From a virus: a stretch of 40,321 nucleotides of DNA. Location: IMG/VR virus record IMGVR_UViG_3300027749_000219, positions 1 to 40,321 of that record; one strand, given 5' to 3'. Shown one piece after another: positions 7,030 through 14,440 of the stretch; positions within the stretch are counted from its first letter, which is position 1; each line of letters starts with the position of its first letter. The position numbers and the translations under genes are program-made. Below the pieces are notes generated by a model. The model worked only from the letters and a program-made list of their open reading frames with translations. It was not told where the DNA came from and did not search any database.

Positions 7030-7181
7030 ACACTGAAGACGATGAATTTGAGCGCATTGAAATGGAGCAACGTGTCCGTGCTAAACAAAAAGAAATGTTT
7101 GGAATTCCGTTCATCACGCAAGAAGAACTGGAACAACTCTTGAAAGAAGACGATGAAGTCCAGACACCAAACGATACGTAA
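7026..7181 (+). CDS. Short charged hypothetical protein (51 aa)
   Basis: This short ORF starts at ATG 7026, coupled to the previous stop (ATGA) with AAGGAG at 7015-7020 as ribosome binding site. It is rich in Glu, Asp, Lys and Gln (MNTEDDEFERIEMEQRVRAK), so mostly helical and perhaps coiled. It overlaps the next gene by 29 bp in another frame. The function is unknown. Confidence 0.5.
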   Translation: MNTEDDEFERIEMEQRVRAKQKEMFGIPFITQEELEQLLKEDDEVQTPNDT

Positions 7182-7383
7182 CCTGTTGCTGGCATCCGAA
7201 GACGGCCTTACGGTAGACGAAATGGCAGATTATTTTGAGTGCAACCCAGACACTCTTTACAACACACTGCCCGCAGTATGGGGCGTGTATATAGACAGAT
7301 GGATGAAACCAAACCGAGGCAAGTACACGGCAGTGTATATGTGTGCTGAAATCCCACCCAATGCCCCTCACCCAACCAAGTAA
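7153..7383 (+). CDS. Small winged-helix-like DNA-binding protein (76 aa)
   Basis: The N-terminal half (residues about 6-42: TIRNLLLASEDGLTVDEMAD, then YFECNPDTLYNTLPAVWG) has the pattern of a helix-turn-helix or winged-helix domain, with a DGLTVDEMAD turn and a putative recognition helix around PDTLYNTLP. The remainder, with WMKPNRGKYTAVY, could form the wing. The 29-bp overlap with the preceding ORF is larger than usual; GAAAGAAGACG upstream is a modest ribosome binding site. It may be a transcriptional regulator of the operon. Confidence 0.6.
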   Translation: MKSRHQTIRNLLLASEDGLTVDEMADYFECNPDTLYNTLPAVWGVYIDRWMKPNRGKYTAVYMCAEIPPNAPHPTK

Positions 7384-7399
7384 CTTAAGAAAGAAAGCA

Positions 7400-7687
7400 A
7401 TGAATAAACCGATACCAAACACCGCACAGATGGAAATGTTCCCCTATGAATACGTAACAACCGCAGACAAAGTGCAAGTTGGTGGCAGTCACTACAAAGA
7501 CATGGGCATGCAGCCTTGGGCTGTGATGGAGGCCGTGCTTACACACGAAGAGTTTGTAGGCTACCTCAAGGGCAACGTCATCAAATACGGTATGCGCCAA
7601 GGCAAGAAGCCGGGCACAGACGACACCAACAAAGCACAGCACTACGCCGCCAAACTCAAGGAGGTACAGGATGGCACAAACATCTGA
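7400..7687 (+). CDS. DUF3310 protein
   Basis: The start is ATG 7400 with AAGAAAG before it; a GTG at 7343 lies inside the preceding gene and was rejected. The protein has 95 residues. The conserved DUF3310 pattern is clear: GGSHYKDMGMQPWAVM, GYLKGNVIKYGMRQGKK, and DDTNKAQHYAAKL. DUF3310 occurs in many phages, including, to my knowledge, the region of T7 gp1.7 linked to nucleotide kinase activity. Its placement just before the nuclease and polymerase genes supports a role in nucleotide or DNA metabolism. Confidence 0.85.
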   Translation: MNKPIPNTAQMEMFPYEYVTTADKVQVGGSHYKDMGMQPWAVMEAVLTHEEFVGYLKGNVIKYGMRQGKKPGTDDTNKAQHYAAKLKEVQDGTNI

Positions 7688-8045
7688 AGCAAAAGTAAAA
7701 ACATCCGTACGCAAGATACTGGCTGCATTGGGTGTCTACTACTTCATGCCCCCTGCCAATGGCTATGGGCGGCAAGGTATCCCCGACATCGTGGGCTGCA
7801 TGAACGGTAAGTTCTTTGCTATCGAATGCAAGGCTGGCAAGGGCAAGACTACTACACTGCAAGATGCAGAGCTTGCCCGTATCCACAAAGCGCAGGGCGT
7901 GGCCATGGTGGTCAACGAACACAATCTTGCAGAGGTCACCAACATGCTAGAGTTACTAGCAGGGACCACGATGAAAGGGCCAGAGTTGCGGGCACATCTT
8001 GATGATCTGATCGAAGCGCGGATGGGGGTGAAGTCCAATGACTAA
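7671..8045 (+). CDS. VRR-NUC domain nuclease
   Basis: This 124-residue protein has the compact PD-(D/E)XK core of the VRR-NUC family: GIPDIVG with Asp39, then IECKAGKGK with Glu52 and Lys54, followed by the helical LARIHKAQGVAMVVNE. VRR-NUC nucleases act on branched or flapped DNA in replication and recombination. It overlaps the gene before by 17 bp and the DNA polymerase by 8 bp, so it is likely coexpressed with the polymerase. It may resolve or trim replication intermediates. Confidence 0.88.
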   Translation: MAQTSEAKVKTSVRKILAALGVYYFMPPANGYGRQGIPDIVGCMNGKFFAIECKAGKGKTTTLQDAELARIHKAQGVAMVVNEHNLAEVTNMLELLAGTTMKGPELRAHLDDLIEARMGVKSND

Positions 8046-9936
8046 GTTGATTACGATTGACTTTGAAACCTACTACGACAACGACTTCAGTCTGACCAAG
8101 CTGAGCACCGAACAGTACGTGCGGGACGAACGCTTTGAAGCCATTGGCTTTGCGTACAAGATAGACAACGAGCCGCCTGTTTGGGTTTGCAATGAGGGCA
8201 GTGTGATTGCTAAGCTACGTTCCCTGCCGTGGGATGATGCGCTTGTGCTGTGTCACAACACTGCGTTCGATGGGGCGATCCTGTCGTGGCGCTACGGGGT
8301 CAAGCCCAAAGGCTGGCTGGATACTTTGTCGATGGGCCGTGCCCTGCACGGGGTGGAAGCTGGCGGTTCGTTGAAAGCTATGGCCGAAAGGTACAACGCA
8401 GGGGTAAAGGGTACTGAAGTGCTGGATGCCAAAGGTAAGCGCTTATATGACTTTAGTACCCATGACATTGTGAAGTACAGCGAGTATTGCAAGAACGATG
8501 TGGACCTTACATACGACATCTTTCACAAGATGATGGCGGCGGGGTTTCCCAAGATCGAACTGAAGCTGATAGACATTACTCTGCAAATGTTTATTGACCC
8601 AGTGTTGCGCTTGGACACCCATGCACTTGCATTACACCTTGAGGACACTGCTGCACAGAAGCAAGGGCACTTGGTCAATGCACTGAAAGCTATTGGTCGT
8701 ACAGACTTGGCCGTCAAGCAGGTGCTTGGTGACGTAGAGACTCGCGCAGAAGTACGCAAGACGTTGATGAGCAACCCGCAGTTCGCTGCCATGCTCAAAG
8801 GCTTGGACATTCAAGCCCCCATGAAGATCAGCCCTACCAACGGCAAGCCAACTCTGGCCTTGGCCAAGAGCGATGAGGGGTTCAAAGCTTTGCTGGAGCA
8901 TGAAGATGTACGGGTGCAAGCCCTGTGCGCGGCGCGTATTGGAACCAAGTCAACGCTGGAAGAGACCCGCACACAGCGGTTCATAGACATCGGCAAGCGG
9001 GGTACGTTCCCTGTACCGTTGAAATATTACGCGGCCCACACTGGGCGGTGGGGCGGCTCGGATTCTGTTAACTTGCAGAACCTGCCAAGCCGTGGCCCCA
9101 ACGCGGGCAAGTTGAAGAAGGCGATCCTCGCACCAGAGGGTTATGTGTTTATTGATTCGGACTCATCACAGATTGAAGCACGCACACTGGCGTGGGAAGC
9201 AGAGCAAGACGATCTGGTGTCCGCATTTGCAAAGGGCGAAGATGTTTACAAAATCATGGCTGCTGCTATATATGGCAAGACAGTCGAAGAGGTTAGAGAT
9301 ACGAAGGAACACCCCGAACGGTTTGTCGGTAAGACAACGATCCTCGGCGCGGGCTACGGCATGGGCGCGGACAAATTTCAGGCGCAGCTCAAAACTTTTG
9401 GTACTGAAATTCCACGCGAGGAAGCGGGACTCATTATTAATACGTACCGAACTACTTATGCGAAAATTCCTGCGCTCTGGCGCGAATCACAAGAGGCGTT
9501 GAAGTGCATGGTGCGGGGGCAAACAATGAACTTGTGCCGCAATAACTTGCTGACGATAGATGGGCAGGGCATTCTTTTGCCGAACGGTTTGCATATCTAC
9601 TACAACGGGCTACGTGAGATCGTAGACGATGAGGGCAAGCGGCAGTTTGTATATACAACCCGCAAAGGGGCGATCAAAATATATGGTGGAAAGGTCGTGG
9701 AAAACTTCACGCAAGCCATCGCACGGTGTATCATTGGCGAACAAATGCTGAAGATTGCCAAGCGATACAAAGTGGTCCTCACGGTTCACGATGCTATCGG
9801 CATTGTCGCAAGGCAAGAAGAAGCGGATGAAGCGCGGGCCTATGTGGAATCCTGTATGCGCTGGGTTCCGTCGTGGGCAGAAGGTTTACCAGTCAACTGC
9901 GAAAGCGGTATGGGGCTGAGCTATGGCGACTGCTAA
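8038..9936 (+). CDS. Family A DNA polymerase with 3'-5' exonuclease
   Basis: The protein has 632 residues. The exonuclease domain begins at the N-terminus with IDFET (Asp8, Glu10); further acidic residues follow in CHNTAFDG and YCKNDVDLTYD. The polymerase domain shows GRWGGSDSVNLQNLPSRG, motif A DSSQIEAR (Asp375), motif B region KTTILGAGYGMG, and motif C VHD (Asp585). No 5'-3' exonuclease is present, as usual for phage replicative polymerases. It is the replicative enzyme together with the primase-helicase at 14780. Codon choice shifts around 9240-9540. Confidence 0.95.
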   Translation: MTKLITIDFETYYDNDFSLTKLSTEQYVRDERFEAIGFAYKIDNEPPVWVCNEGSVIAKLRSLPWDDALVLCHNTAFDGAILSWRYGVKPKGWLDTLSMGRALHGVEAGGSLKAMAERYNAGVKGTEVLDAKGKRLYDFSTHDIVKYSEYCKNDVDLTYDIFHKMMAAGFPKIELKLIDITLQMFIDPVLRLDTHALALHLEDTAAQKQGHLVNALKAIGRTDLAVKQVLGDVETRAEVRKTLMSNPQFAAMLKGLDIQAPMKISPTNGKPTLALAKSDEGFKALLEHEDVRVQALCAARIGTKSTLEETRTQRFIDIGKRGTFPVPLKYYAAHTGRWGGSDSVNLQNLPSRGPNAGKLKKAILAPEGYVFIDSDSSQIEARTLAWEAEQDDLVSAFAKGEDVYKIMAAAIYGKTVEEVRDTKEHPERFVGKTTILGAGYGMGADKFQAQLKTFGTEIPREEAGLIINTYRTTYAKIPALWRESQEALKCMVRGQTMNLCRNNLLTIDGQGILLPNGLHIYYNGLREIVDDEGKRQFVYTTRKGAIKIYGGKVVENFTQAIARCIIGEQMLKIAKRYKVVLTVHDAIGIVARQEEADEARAYVESCMRWVPSWAEGLPVNCESGMGLSYGDC

Positions 9937-10180
9937 AGAAATTTCCAACAGGGCGGAAGAGTACCGCCGATTGGTCGCTATTTTGCACATGTATGAGAAG
10001 AACTACGCTAGGGTTGGAAGACAGTTGGGGCTGTCTTCGACCCGCGTAAAACAGATAGTTGATAGGTTTGATCGGGATAACAGACGGTTGGCCCAGTTAC
10101 CACGCTTATTGCCAGATGCGCTATTGCGTGAGTTACAGCCCCTTGAAAACGATTTGAAATTAATCATAGAAAGCATCTAA
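9923..10180 (+). CDS. Small helix-turn-helix protein (85 aa)
   Basis: ATG 9923 lies within the last codons of the polymerase gene (14-bp overlap). Residues about 27-48 (NYARVGRQLGLSSTRVKQIV) fit a helix-turn-helix with recognition helix STRVKQIVDRF, resembling sigma factor region 4 or small transcription regulators. The rest is helical. It could control the switch of transcription or assist replication; the target is unknown. Its stop overlaps the next start (TAATG). Confidence 0.65.
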   Translation: MATAKEISNRAEEYRRLVAILHMYEKNYARVGRQLGLSSTRVKQIVDRFDRDNRRLAQLPRLLPDALLRELQPLENDLKLIIESI

Positions 10181-10851
10181 TGCCCGCCATCCCTGCATGG
10201 AGCTTCAGTAGCCTGAAGACTTTTACCACTTGCCCCAAGAAGTACTACCACCTGAAGGTGGCCAAGGATACTAAGGAGCCAGAGGGTGAAGCCGCGATGT
10301 ACGGCAAGGTCGTACATGAGGTTGCTGAACGTTACGTGCGGGACGGCACACCGATTGACCCCAAGTACGGTTTCATCCAACCCGCCCTTGATAGCCTGCT
10401 ACAAATCCCCGGCGAGAAGTTTTGTGAATTAAAACTTGCATTGAACGAAAAGCTGGAACCCTGTGACTTCTTTGACCCCGCTTGCTGGTTCCGTGGGGTT
10501 GCTGACTTGCTGATCGTGAACCATGAGAAGGGCGAAGCCCGTGTGGTTGACTACAAACTTGGCAAATCCAAGTACGCTGACCTTGGCCAGCTTGAACTCA
10601 TGGCGCTGGCAGTCTTCAAGATATTTCCACACGTCAAAAAAGTCAAGGGCGGCTTGCTGTTCCTGACCGAAGACAAGTTTGTGCCATCTCTTTATGAAAC
10701 AGATCAGCAGCACAGGTACTGGAGCCATTGGATGCCAACCGTGGCCATGCTGGAAGGCGCACATAGCTCTGGAATTTGGAATGCAAAACCCAACGGTTTG
10801 TGTAAAAATTACTGCTGGGTAACATCCTGTGCCCACTGTGGAAGGAAATGA
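10180..10851 (+). CDS. Cas4/RecB-like PD-(D/E)XK nuclease
   Basis: This 223-residue protein has the PDDEXK_1 layout: SFSSLKTFTTCPKKYYHL at the start, His46 in VVHEVAERY, Asp109 in FRGVADLLIV, and Asp124-Tyr-Lys126 in VVDYKLGK. Cys18 near the start and a C-terminal cysteine group (Cys208, Cys212, Cys217, Cys220) resemble the iron-sulfur arrangement of Cas4 and AddB nucleases. It is probably a 5'-3' or end-processing exonuclease in phage recombination or replication. It is coupled to the genes on both sides. There are no CRISPR features in the window, so it is not an adaptation gene. Confidence 0.88.
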   Translation: MPAIPAWSFSSLKTFTTCPKKYYHLKVAKDTKEPEGEAAMYGKVVHEVAERYVRDGTPIDPKYGFIQPALDSLLQIPGEKFCELKLALNEKLEPCDFFDPACWFRGVADLLIVNHEKGEARVVDYKLGKSKYADLGQLELMALAVFKIFPHVKKVKGGLLFLTEDKFVPSLYETDQQHRYWSHWMPTVAMLEGAHSSGIWNAKPNGLCKNYCWVTSCAHCGRK

Positions 10852-10852
10852 C

Positions 10853-11131
10853 ATGCCCTACGTAAACAAACCCAGACCATATAAAAAAGAATATGACCAA
10901 CAACTTGCCCGAAACGAAGCACCCGCACGACGTAAGCGGGAGAACGCACGAGACCTGTACGACCGGGAGGGAATCGACCGCACTGGCAAGGATATTGACC
11001 ACAAGCGCCCACTATCTAAAGGTGGGAGCACGGCCAAAAGTAACCTACGCCTCGAAGCCCCAAGCGCCAACCGATCCTTCAGCAGAAACAGCGACCACAC
11101 CGTGAAGGTAAACAAGCCAAAGAAAAAGTAA
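10853..11131 (+). CDS. HNH-type endonuclease-like protein
   Basis: ATG 10853 has GAAGGAAA at 10841-10848 just before it; an upstream GTG at 10829 was rejected. The product has 92 residues and is strongly basic. DIDHKRPLSKGGS followed by KSNLRLEAPSANRS matches the HNH beta-beta-alpha core, with DH as the metal/nucleophile-activating pair and Asn as the second motif residue. The last His of a standard HNH is not obvious, so activity is uncertain. Its place in the replication block suggests nicking or processing of phage DNA. Confidence 0.75.
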   Translation: MPYVNKPRPYKKEYDQQLARNEAPARRKRENARDLYDREGIDRTGKDIDHKRPLSKGGSTAKSNLRLEAPSANRSFSRNSDHTVKVNKPKKK

Positions 11132-11316
11132 ACCGAATAATACGGGCCGCGTCAGGTATGAGTGGTAGCCCGGGGGCTTTAGAAATTTAACCCTGTAACC
11201 GTACCAGCCAGAGCTTTTCGTTCCGTTAAGTGATCTGACCGACCGACCCCCGTAAGGGGTCACTTAACCGATTGAAAGTGAACATCACTTTCGGTCTATT
11301 TTGCATTGGAACACAC
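11132..11316 (+). promoter_or_regulatory. Intergenic leader with operator-like repeats before the helicase gene
   Basis: This is the largest gap on the + strand. GTTAAGTGA (11225-11233) and TCACTTAAC (11260-11268) form a 9-bp inverted repeat carrying the same heptamer as the operator at 273-300. Inside it GACCCC (11245-11250) and GGGGTC (11256-11261) make a tight hairpin. A perfect dyad GAAAGTGA-ACA-TCACTTTC lies at 11274-11292. It falls between a possible -35 (TTGAAA, 11272-11277) and a possible -10 (TCTATT, 11295-11300), 17 bp apart. This looks like an internal regulated promoter. The -10 match is only four of six bases. Confidence 0.5.
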
Positions 11317-12888
11317 ATGGAAATCATTGACGGCAAGGCCTTAAAGCTCAGACTACGTAACCCGTACAAGGTGCTAAGCGTCATACCGAAGAGCGCGTTG
11401 TTGGAAGAAGGGGAGATCAGCACGGTGATGGTTCACTGGGGGTTGGAGGAAGCGCAGGTATTGAAAAACCTGCGGATCAAGAACGTACCCTCACCCATCG
11501 TTGCTAAGTACAACTGGCCCGGCATCTATCAGCCGTTCACCCACCAGAAACAAACGTCAGCGTTCCTCACGCTGCACCGCAAAGCCTTCTGCTTCAGTGA
11601 ACCGGGCACAGGCAAAACGCTGTCAGTCGCTTGGGCATGCGACTACCTGATGAACGCCAAGCACATCAAACGGGTGCTCATCATCTGCCCACTGTCTATC
11701 ATGCAATCAGCGTGGCAGAGCGACATTTTCAAAGGGACCATGCACCGCAAGGTGGGCGTAGCCTATGGCGATAAAAAGAAACGCCAGCAGATCATTAACT
11801 CTGATGCTGAGTTTGTCATCATCAACTTCGATGGCGTAGGCATTGTGGAAGAAGACATCATCAAGGCCAAGTTCGACATGATCGTAGTTGACGAAGCCAA
11901 CGCATACAAGACTGCCACTACTACACGCTGGAAGACACTGAACCGTATCGTTCTTGGCAACCCCGATAGCTGGCTGTGGATGTTGACGGGTACACCCGCT
12001 TCACAGTCGCCGCTTGATGCATATGGTCTGGCCAAACTTATCAACCCATCGGCTGCACCACGTAGCTTCACGTTGTACCGCGATCAGGTTATGAACAAGA
12101 TTACCGCGTTCAAGTGGGCTCCAAAAAAGGAAGCCGAGCACACAGTGCGGCAGTTGCTACAGCCCGCCATTCGGTTCACCAAAGAAGAATGCTTGGACCT
12201 GCCGGACTTGCTGTACTCAGAACGAGAGGTGCCTATGACGCCGCAGCAGGTGCGGTACTACGAGAAAATGCGTAAGGTCATGGCTATGCAGGCAGCAGGC
12301 GAAGAAGTCACAGCGGTCAATGCTGCCGCCAAGTTGAACAAGCTGCTGCAAATTTCTTGTGGCGCAGTCTATTCCAATAGTGGCGAGATCGTATCGTTTG
12401 ATTCCAGCAGCCGGACGGCGGTGTTGAAAGAAGTGATTGACGAGTCCAGCCACAAGGTGCTGGTGTTTGTACCGTATCGCCATGCCATTGAAATCCTGTA
12501 CGAAGAACTGCGCCGTGATGGGTATACGGTAGAGGTGATCCACGGGGGCGTACCCGCAGGTAGACGCACAGAAATCTTTCGTAGGTTCCAAGAAGACGCA
12601 GACCCGCAGGTGCTTGTCATCCAGCCCCAAGCTGCATCACACGGTGTCACCTTGCACGCGGCCAACACAGTCGTATGGTGGGGGCCAATCACATCTTACG
12701 AGACCTACGCACAGGCGAACGCCCGTATCCACCGTGCGGGGCAGAAAAATAAATGTCTGGTGGTTAAGCTCTACGGAAGCCCAGTAGAAGCCAAGTTGTA
12801 CAAGACCTTGGACAATAAAGAGACAGCGCAAACGAGCTTAATGGAGTTGTACAGAGATGCTTTCGAGCTCGACAATAAAATAAGTTAA
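11317..12888 (+). CDS. SNF2-family DNA helicase/translocase
   Basis: The start is ATG 11317; a TTG at 11272 falls within the operator-like dyad and was rejected. The 523-residue protein has helicase motif I EPGTGKT (residues 95-101, Lys100), motif II DEAN (Asp192-Asn195), motif III TGTPAS, and motif VI ARIHRAGQ (residues 469-476, Arg470 and Arg473). The order and the QANARIHRAGQ signature are those of SNF2-like ATPases. In phages such proteins support replication or recombination by moving along DNA. The ribosome binding site is weak (TTGGAA). Confidence 0.92.
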   Translation: MEIIDGKALKLRLRNPYKVLSVIPKSALLEEGEISTVMVHWGLEEAQVLKNLRIKNVPSPIVAKYNWPGIYQPFTHQKQTSAFLTLHRKAFCFSEPGTGKTLSVAWACDYLMNAKHIKRVLIICPLSIMQSAWQSDIFKGTMHRKVGVAYGDKKKRQQIINSDAEFVIINFDGVGIVEEDIIKAKFDMIVVDEANAYKTATTTRWKTLNRIVLGNPDSWLWMLTGTPASQSPLDAYGLAKLINPSAAPRSFTLYRDQVMNKITAFKWAPKKEAEHTVRQLLQPAIRFTKEECLDLPDLLYSEREVPMTPQQVRYYEKMRKVMAMQAAGEEVTAVNAAAKLNKLLQISCGAVYSNSGEIVSFDSSSRTAVLKEVIDESSHKVLVFVPYRHAIEILYEELRRDGYTVEVIHGGVPAGRRTEIFRRFQEDADPQVLVIQPQAASHGVTLHAANTVVWWGPITSYETYAQANARIHRAGQKNKCLVVKLYGSPVEAKLYKTLDNKETAQTSLMELYRDAFELDNKIS

Positions 12889-12896
12889 GGAGGTAC

Positions 12897-12924
12897 TTGA
12901 CAAAGTAAAGATTGGGTGTATTAT
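12897..12924 (+). promoter_or_regulatory. Probable sigma70 promoter
   Basis: TTGACA (12897-12902) and TATTAT (12919-12924) are separated by 16 bp, in the 61-bp gap between the SNF2 gene and the next gene. The -35 is perfect and the -10 matches five of six bases. It would drive the genes from 12950 to the terminator at 17871. An AAGGAGG-like sequence at 12886-12893 lies next to the -35 but has no start codon behind it. Confidence 0.65.
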
Positions 12925-12949
12925 TAATCAAAAACGCAAAGGAACAATC

Positions 12950-13339
12950 ATGGAAATAACAGCAGATAGACTTGTCAAAGCATACATAAAAATGCGTGAC
13001 GCCCGTGCCGCGCTCAAGGCGCAGTATGAAGCAGACGACAGTGCCATCAAAGAAAAGATGGAGTTGGTCGAACAGAACTTGCTTGAAACCTGCAAGGCAA
13101 CAGGTGCGGAAAGTATCCGCACAGCACACGGTACAGCAATTCGTTCAGTGCAAACACGCTACTGGACAGGTGACTGGGCCGCAATGCACAAATTCATCCG
13201 CGACAATGACGCCCTTGACTTAGTTGAGCGCCGTGTGTCGCAGTTGAATATGAAGAACTTCCTTCGGGAAAACCCCGACCTCATGCCGCCCGGCTTGAAC
13301 GTCGATAACAAATACACTGTAACCGTAAGGAGAAGCTAA
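12950..13339 (+). CDS. Conserved-looking coiled-coil phage protein (129 aa)
   Basis: ATG 12950 has AAAGGAAC upstream. Residues about 1-50 (RLVKAYIKMRDARAALKAQY, then IKEKMELVEQNLLETCK) form a likely coiled coil. The rest (GTAIRSVQTRYWTGDWAAMH, LVERRVSQLNMKNFLRENPD) contains an aromatic-rich segment. The C-terminus ends in NKYTVTVRRS. It looks like a protein family often found next to phage recombination or ssDNA-binding genes, but I have no firm family name. It may be an accessory of the ssDNA-binding protein downstream. Confidence 0.7.
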   Translation: MEITADRLVKAYIKMRDARAALKAQYEADDSAIKEKMELVEQNLLETCKATGAESIRTAHGTAIRSVQTRYWTGDWAAMHKFIRDNDALDLVERRVSQLNMKNFLRENPDLMPPGLNVDNKYTVTVRRS

Positions 13340-13340
13340 A

Positions 13341-13559
13341 TTGGAAACTGCCCTCACGTTGGCGCAAGTGGCGAAGCTATTGCAGGTCGCCCCGTCAACT
13401 ATCCACGGTTTGATTCGGGAGGAAGACCCGACCAAACGTATTCCATTTATCCGCGTTGGCAAGAACTATCGTTTCTTCGGTAGTGAACTTGCCAAATTTT
13501 TCAACCTTGACTTAACCCTCATCAAAAACTTCGCATCCAAGGACCAATCCAATGTCTGA
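13341..13559 (+). CDS. Excisionase/MerR-like HTH protein with TTG start (72 aa)
   Basis: The TTG start at 13341 is well supported: TAAGGAGAAG sits at 13326-13335 and no in-frame ATG exists. The sequence is a typical HTH_17 (excisionase family) domain: LTLAQVAKLLQVAPSTIHGL, then IPFIRVGKNYRFFGSELAKF. Excisionase-like proteins bend DNA or regulate promoters. No integrase gene is present here, so a regulatory role is as likely as excision. The last 8 bp overlap the next gene. Confidence 0.8.
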   Translation: METALTLAQVAKLLQVAPSTIHGLIREEDPTKRIPFIRVGKNYRFFGSELAKFFNLDLTLIKNFASKDQSNV

Positions 13560-14439
13560 CATCGCACTCTTTTCCCAAGGTGGCAACACCCTTCCAGCCC
13601 ACTTGCGTAACCTTGAACTGGACGCAACAACCAAAGCCCTGATGGGTAGCGGCGGTAACGGTAAACGTATCTCAATTCGTGGCGGTGTATTCCGCATGAT
13701 TGTTGGTGGCAAGGAAGTTGCCCAGAACGACGACCGCGCCATGAACGTGGTTATTGTCCGCGCTGCCGAGAAAATTTCCCGTAGCTTCTACGCTGGTACG
13801 TATGTCGAAGGACAGAACACTGCCCCTACCTGCCAGTCTACTGATGGCGTTGCACCCGACAAAGGTGTGAAGAGCCCGCAGAGTACCAATTGCCAGAACT
13901 GCCAGCAGAACATCAAAGGTTCTGGCCAAGGCGATAGCCGTGCATGCCGCTTCAACCAGCGTGTGGCAGTGGTACTGGAAAACAACATCGGCGGCGATGT
14001 GTATCAGTTGGCTTTGCCCGGCCAGTCGATCTTCGGCAAAGGCGATAACGGCAAGATGCCGTTGCAGCAGTACGCCAAGTTCCTTGGTGGCCATGGTTTG
14101 CCTGTAGGCACAGTTGTGACAGAGATGCGTTTTGATACAGCAAGCGCCACACCCAAGCTGACTTTCCGCGCTGTGCGCCCATTGGCTGTTGATGAAACGG
14201 CAGAGAGCAAAAGCCAAAGCGAATCGGCTGATGCGCTGAACGCTGTTACCCTGACAGTGAATCAGATTGACGGTGATGCCCCGATTGCCAAGGCATCCCC
14301 GTTTGCTGAACCTGCTGAACCTGCTGCACCCAAGGCGGCAGTGGAGGCAGCGGACGAGCCAGTCAAACGCGCAGTGAAGAAGACTGAGACTAAGGATGTA
14401 GCCGCCGTGTTGGACGCATGGGCTGACGACGAGTCCTGA
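13552..14439 (+). CDS. Putative ssDNA-binding protein with cysteine cluster
   Basis: This 295-residue protein has an N-terminal and middle region that looks beta-rich (KRISIRGGVFRMIVGGKEV, RVAVVLENNIGGDVYQLALP). It contains a cysteine group TCQSTDG...NCQNCQQNIKGSGQ...ACRF around residues 90-125 that could bind zinc. The C-terminal third is a low-complexity Ala/Glu/Pro linker ending in the acidic VLDAWADDES, like the acidic tips of SSB proteins. The family is common in phages but usually unnamed. ssDNA binding is inferred from layout and location between replication genes. Confidence 0.7.
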   Translation: MSDIALFSQGGNTLPAHLRNLELDATTKALMGSGGNGKRISIRGGVFRMIVGGKEVAQNDDRAMNVVIVRAAEKISRSFYAGTYVEGQNTAPTCQSTDGVAPDKGVKSPQSTNCQNCQQNIKGSGQGDSRACRFNQRVAVVLENNIGGDVYQLALPGQSIFGKGDNGKMPLQQYAKFLGGHGLPVGTVVTEMRFDTASATPKLTFRAVRPLAVDETAESKSQSESADALNAVTLTVNQIDGDAPIAKASPFAEPAEPAAPKAAVEAADEPVKRAVKKTETKDVAAVLDAWADDES

Positions 14440-14440
14440 T

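Noticed and set aside
11167-11190. Hairpin AGCC/GGCT as terminator after the HNH gene
   Set aside because: The stem is only four pairs with a mixed A/T tail, too weak to call.
13510-13516. Extra ACTTAAC copy
   Set aside because: Single copy inside a coding sequence, expected by chance; the same holds for GTTAAGT at 36715-36721.
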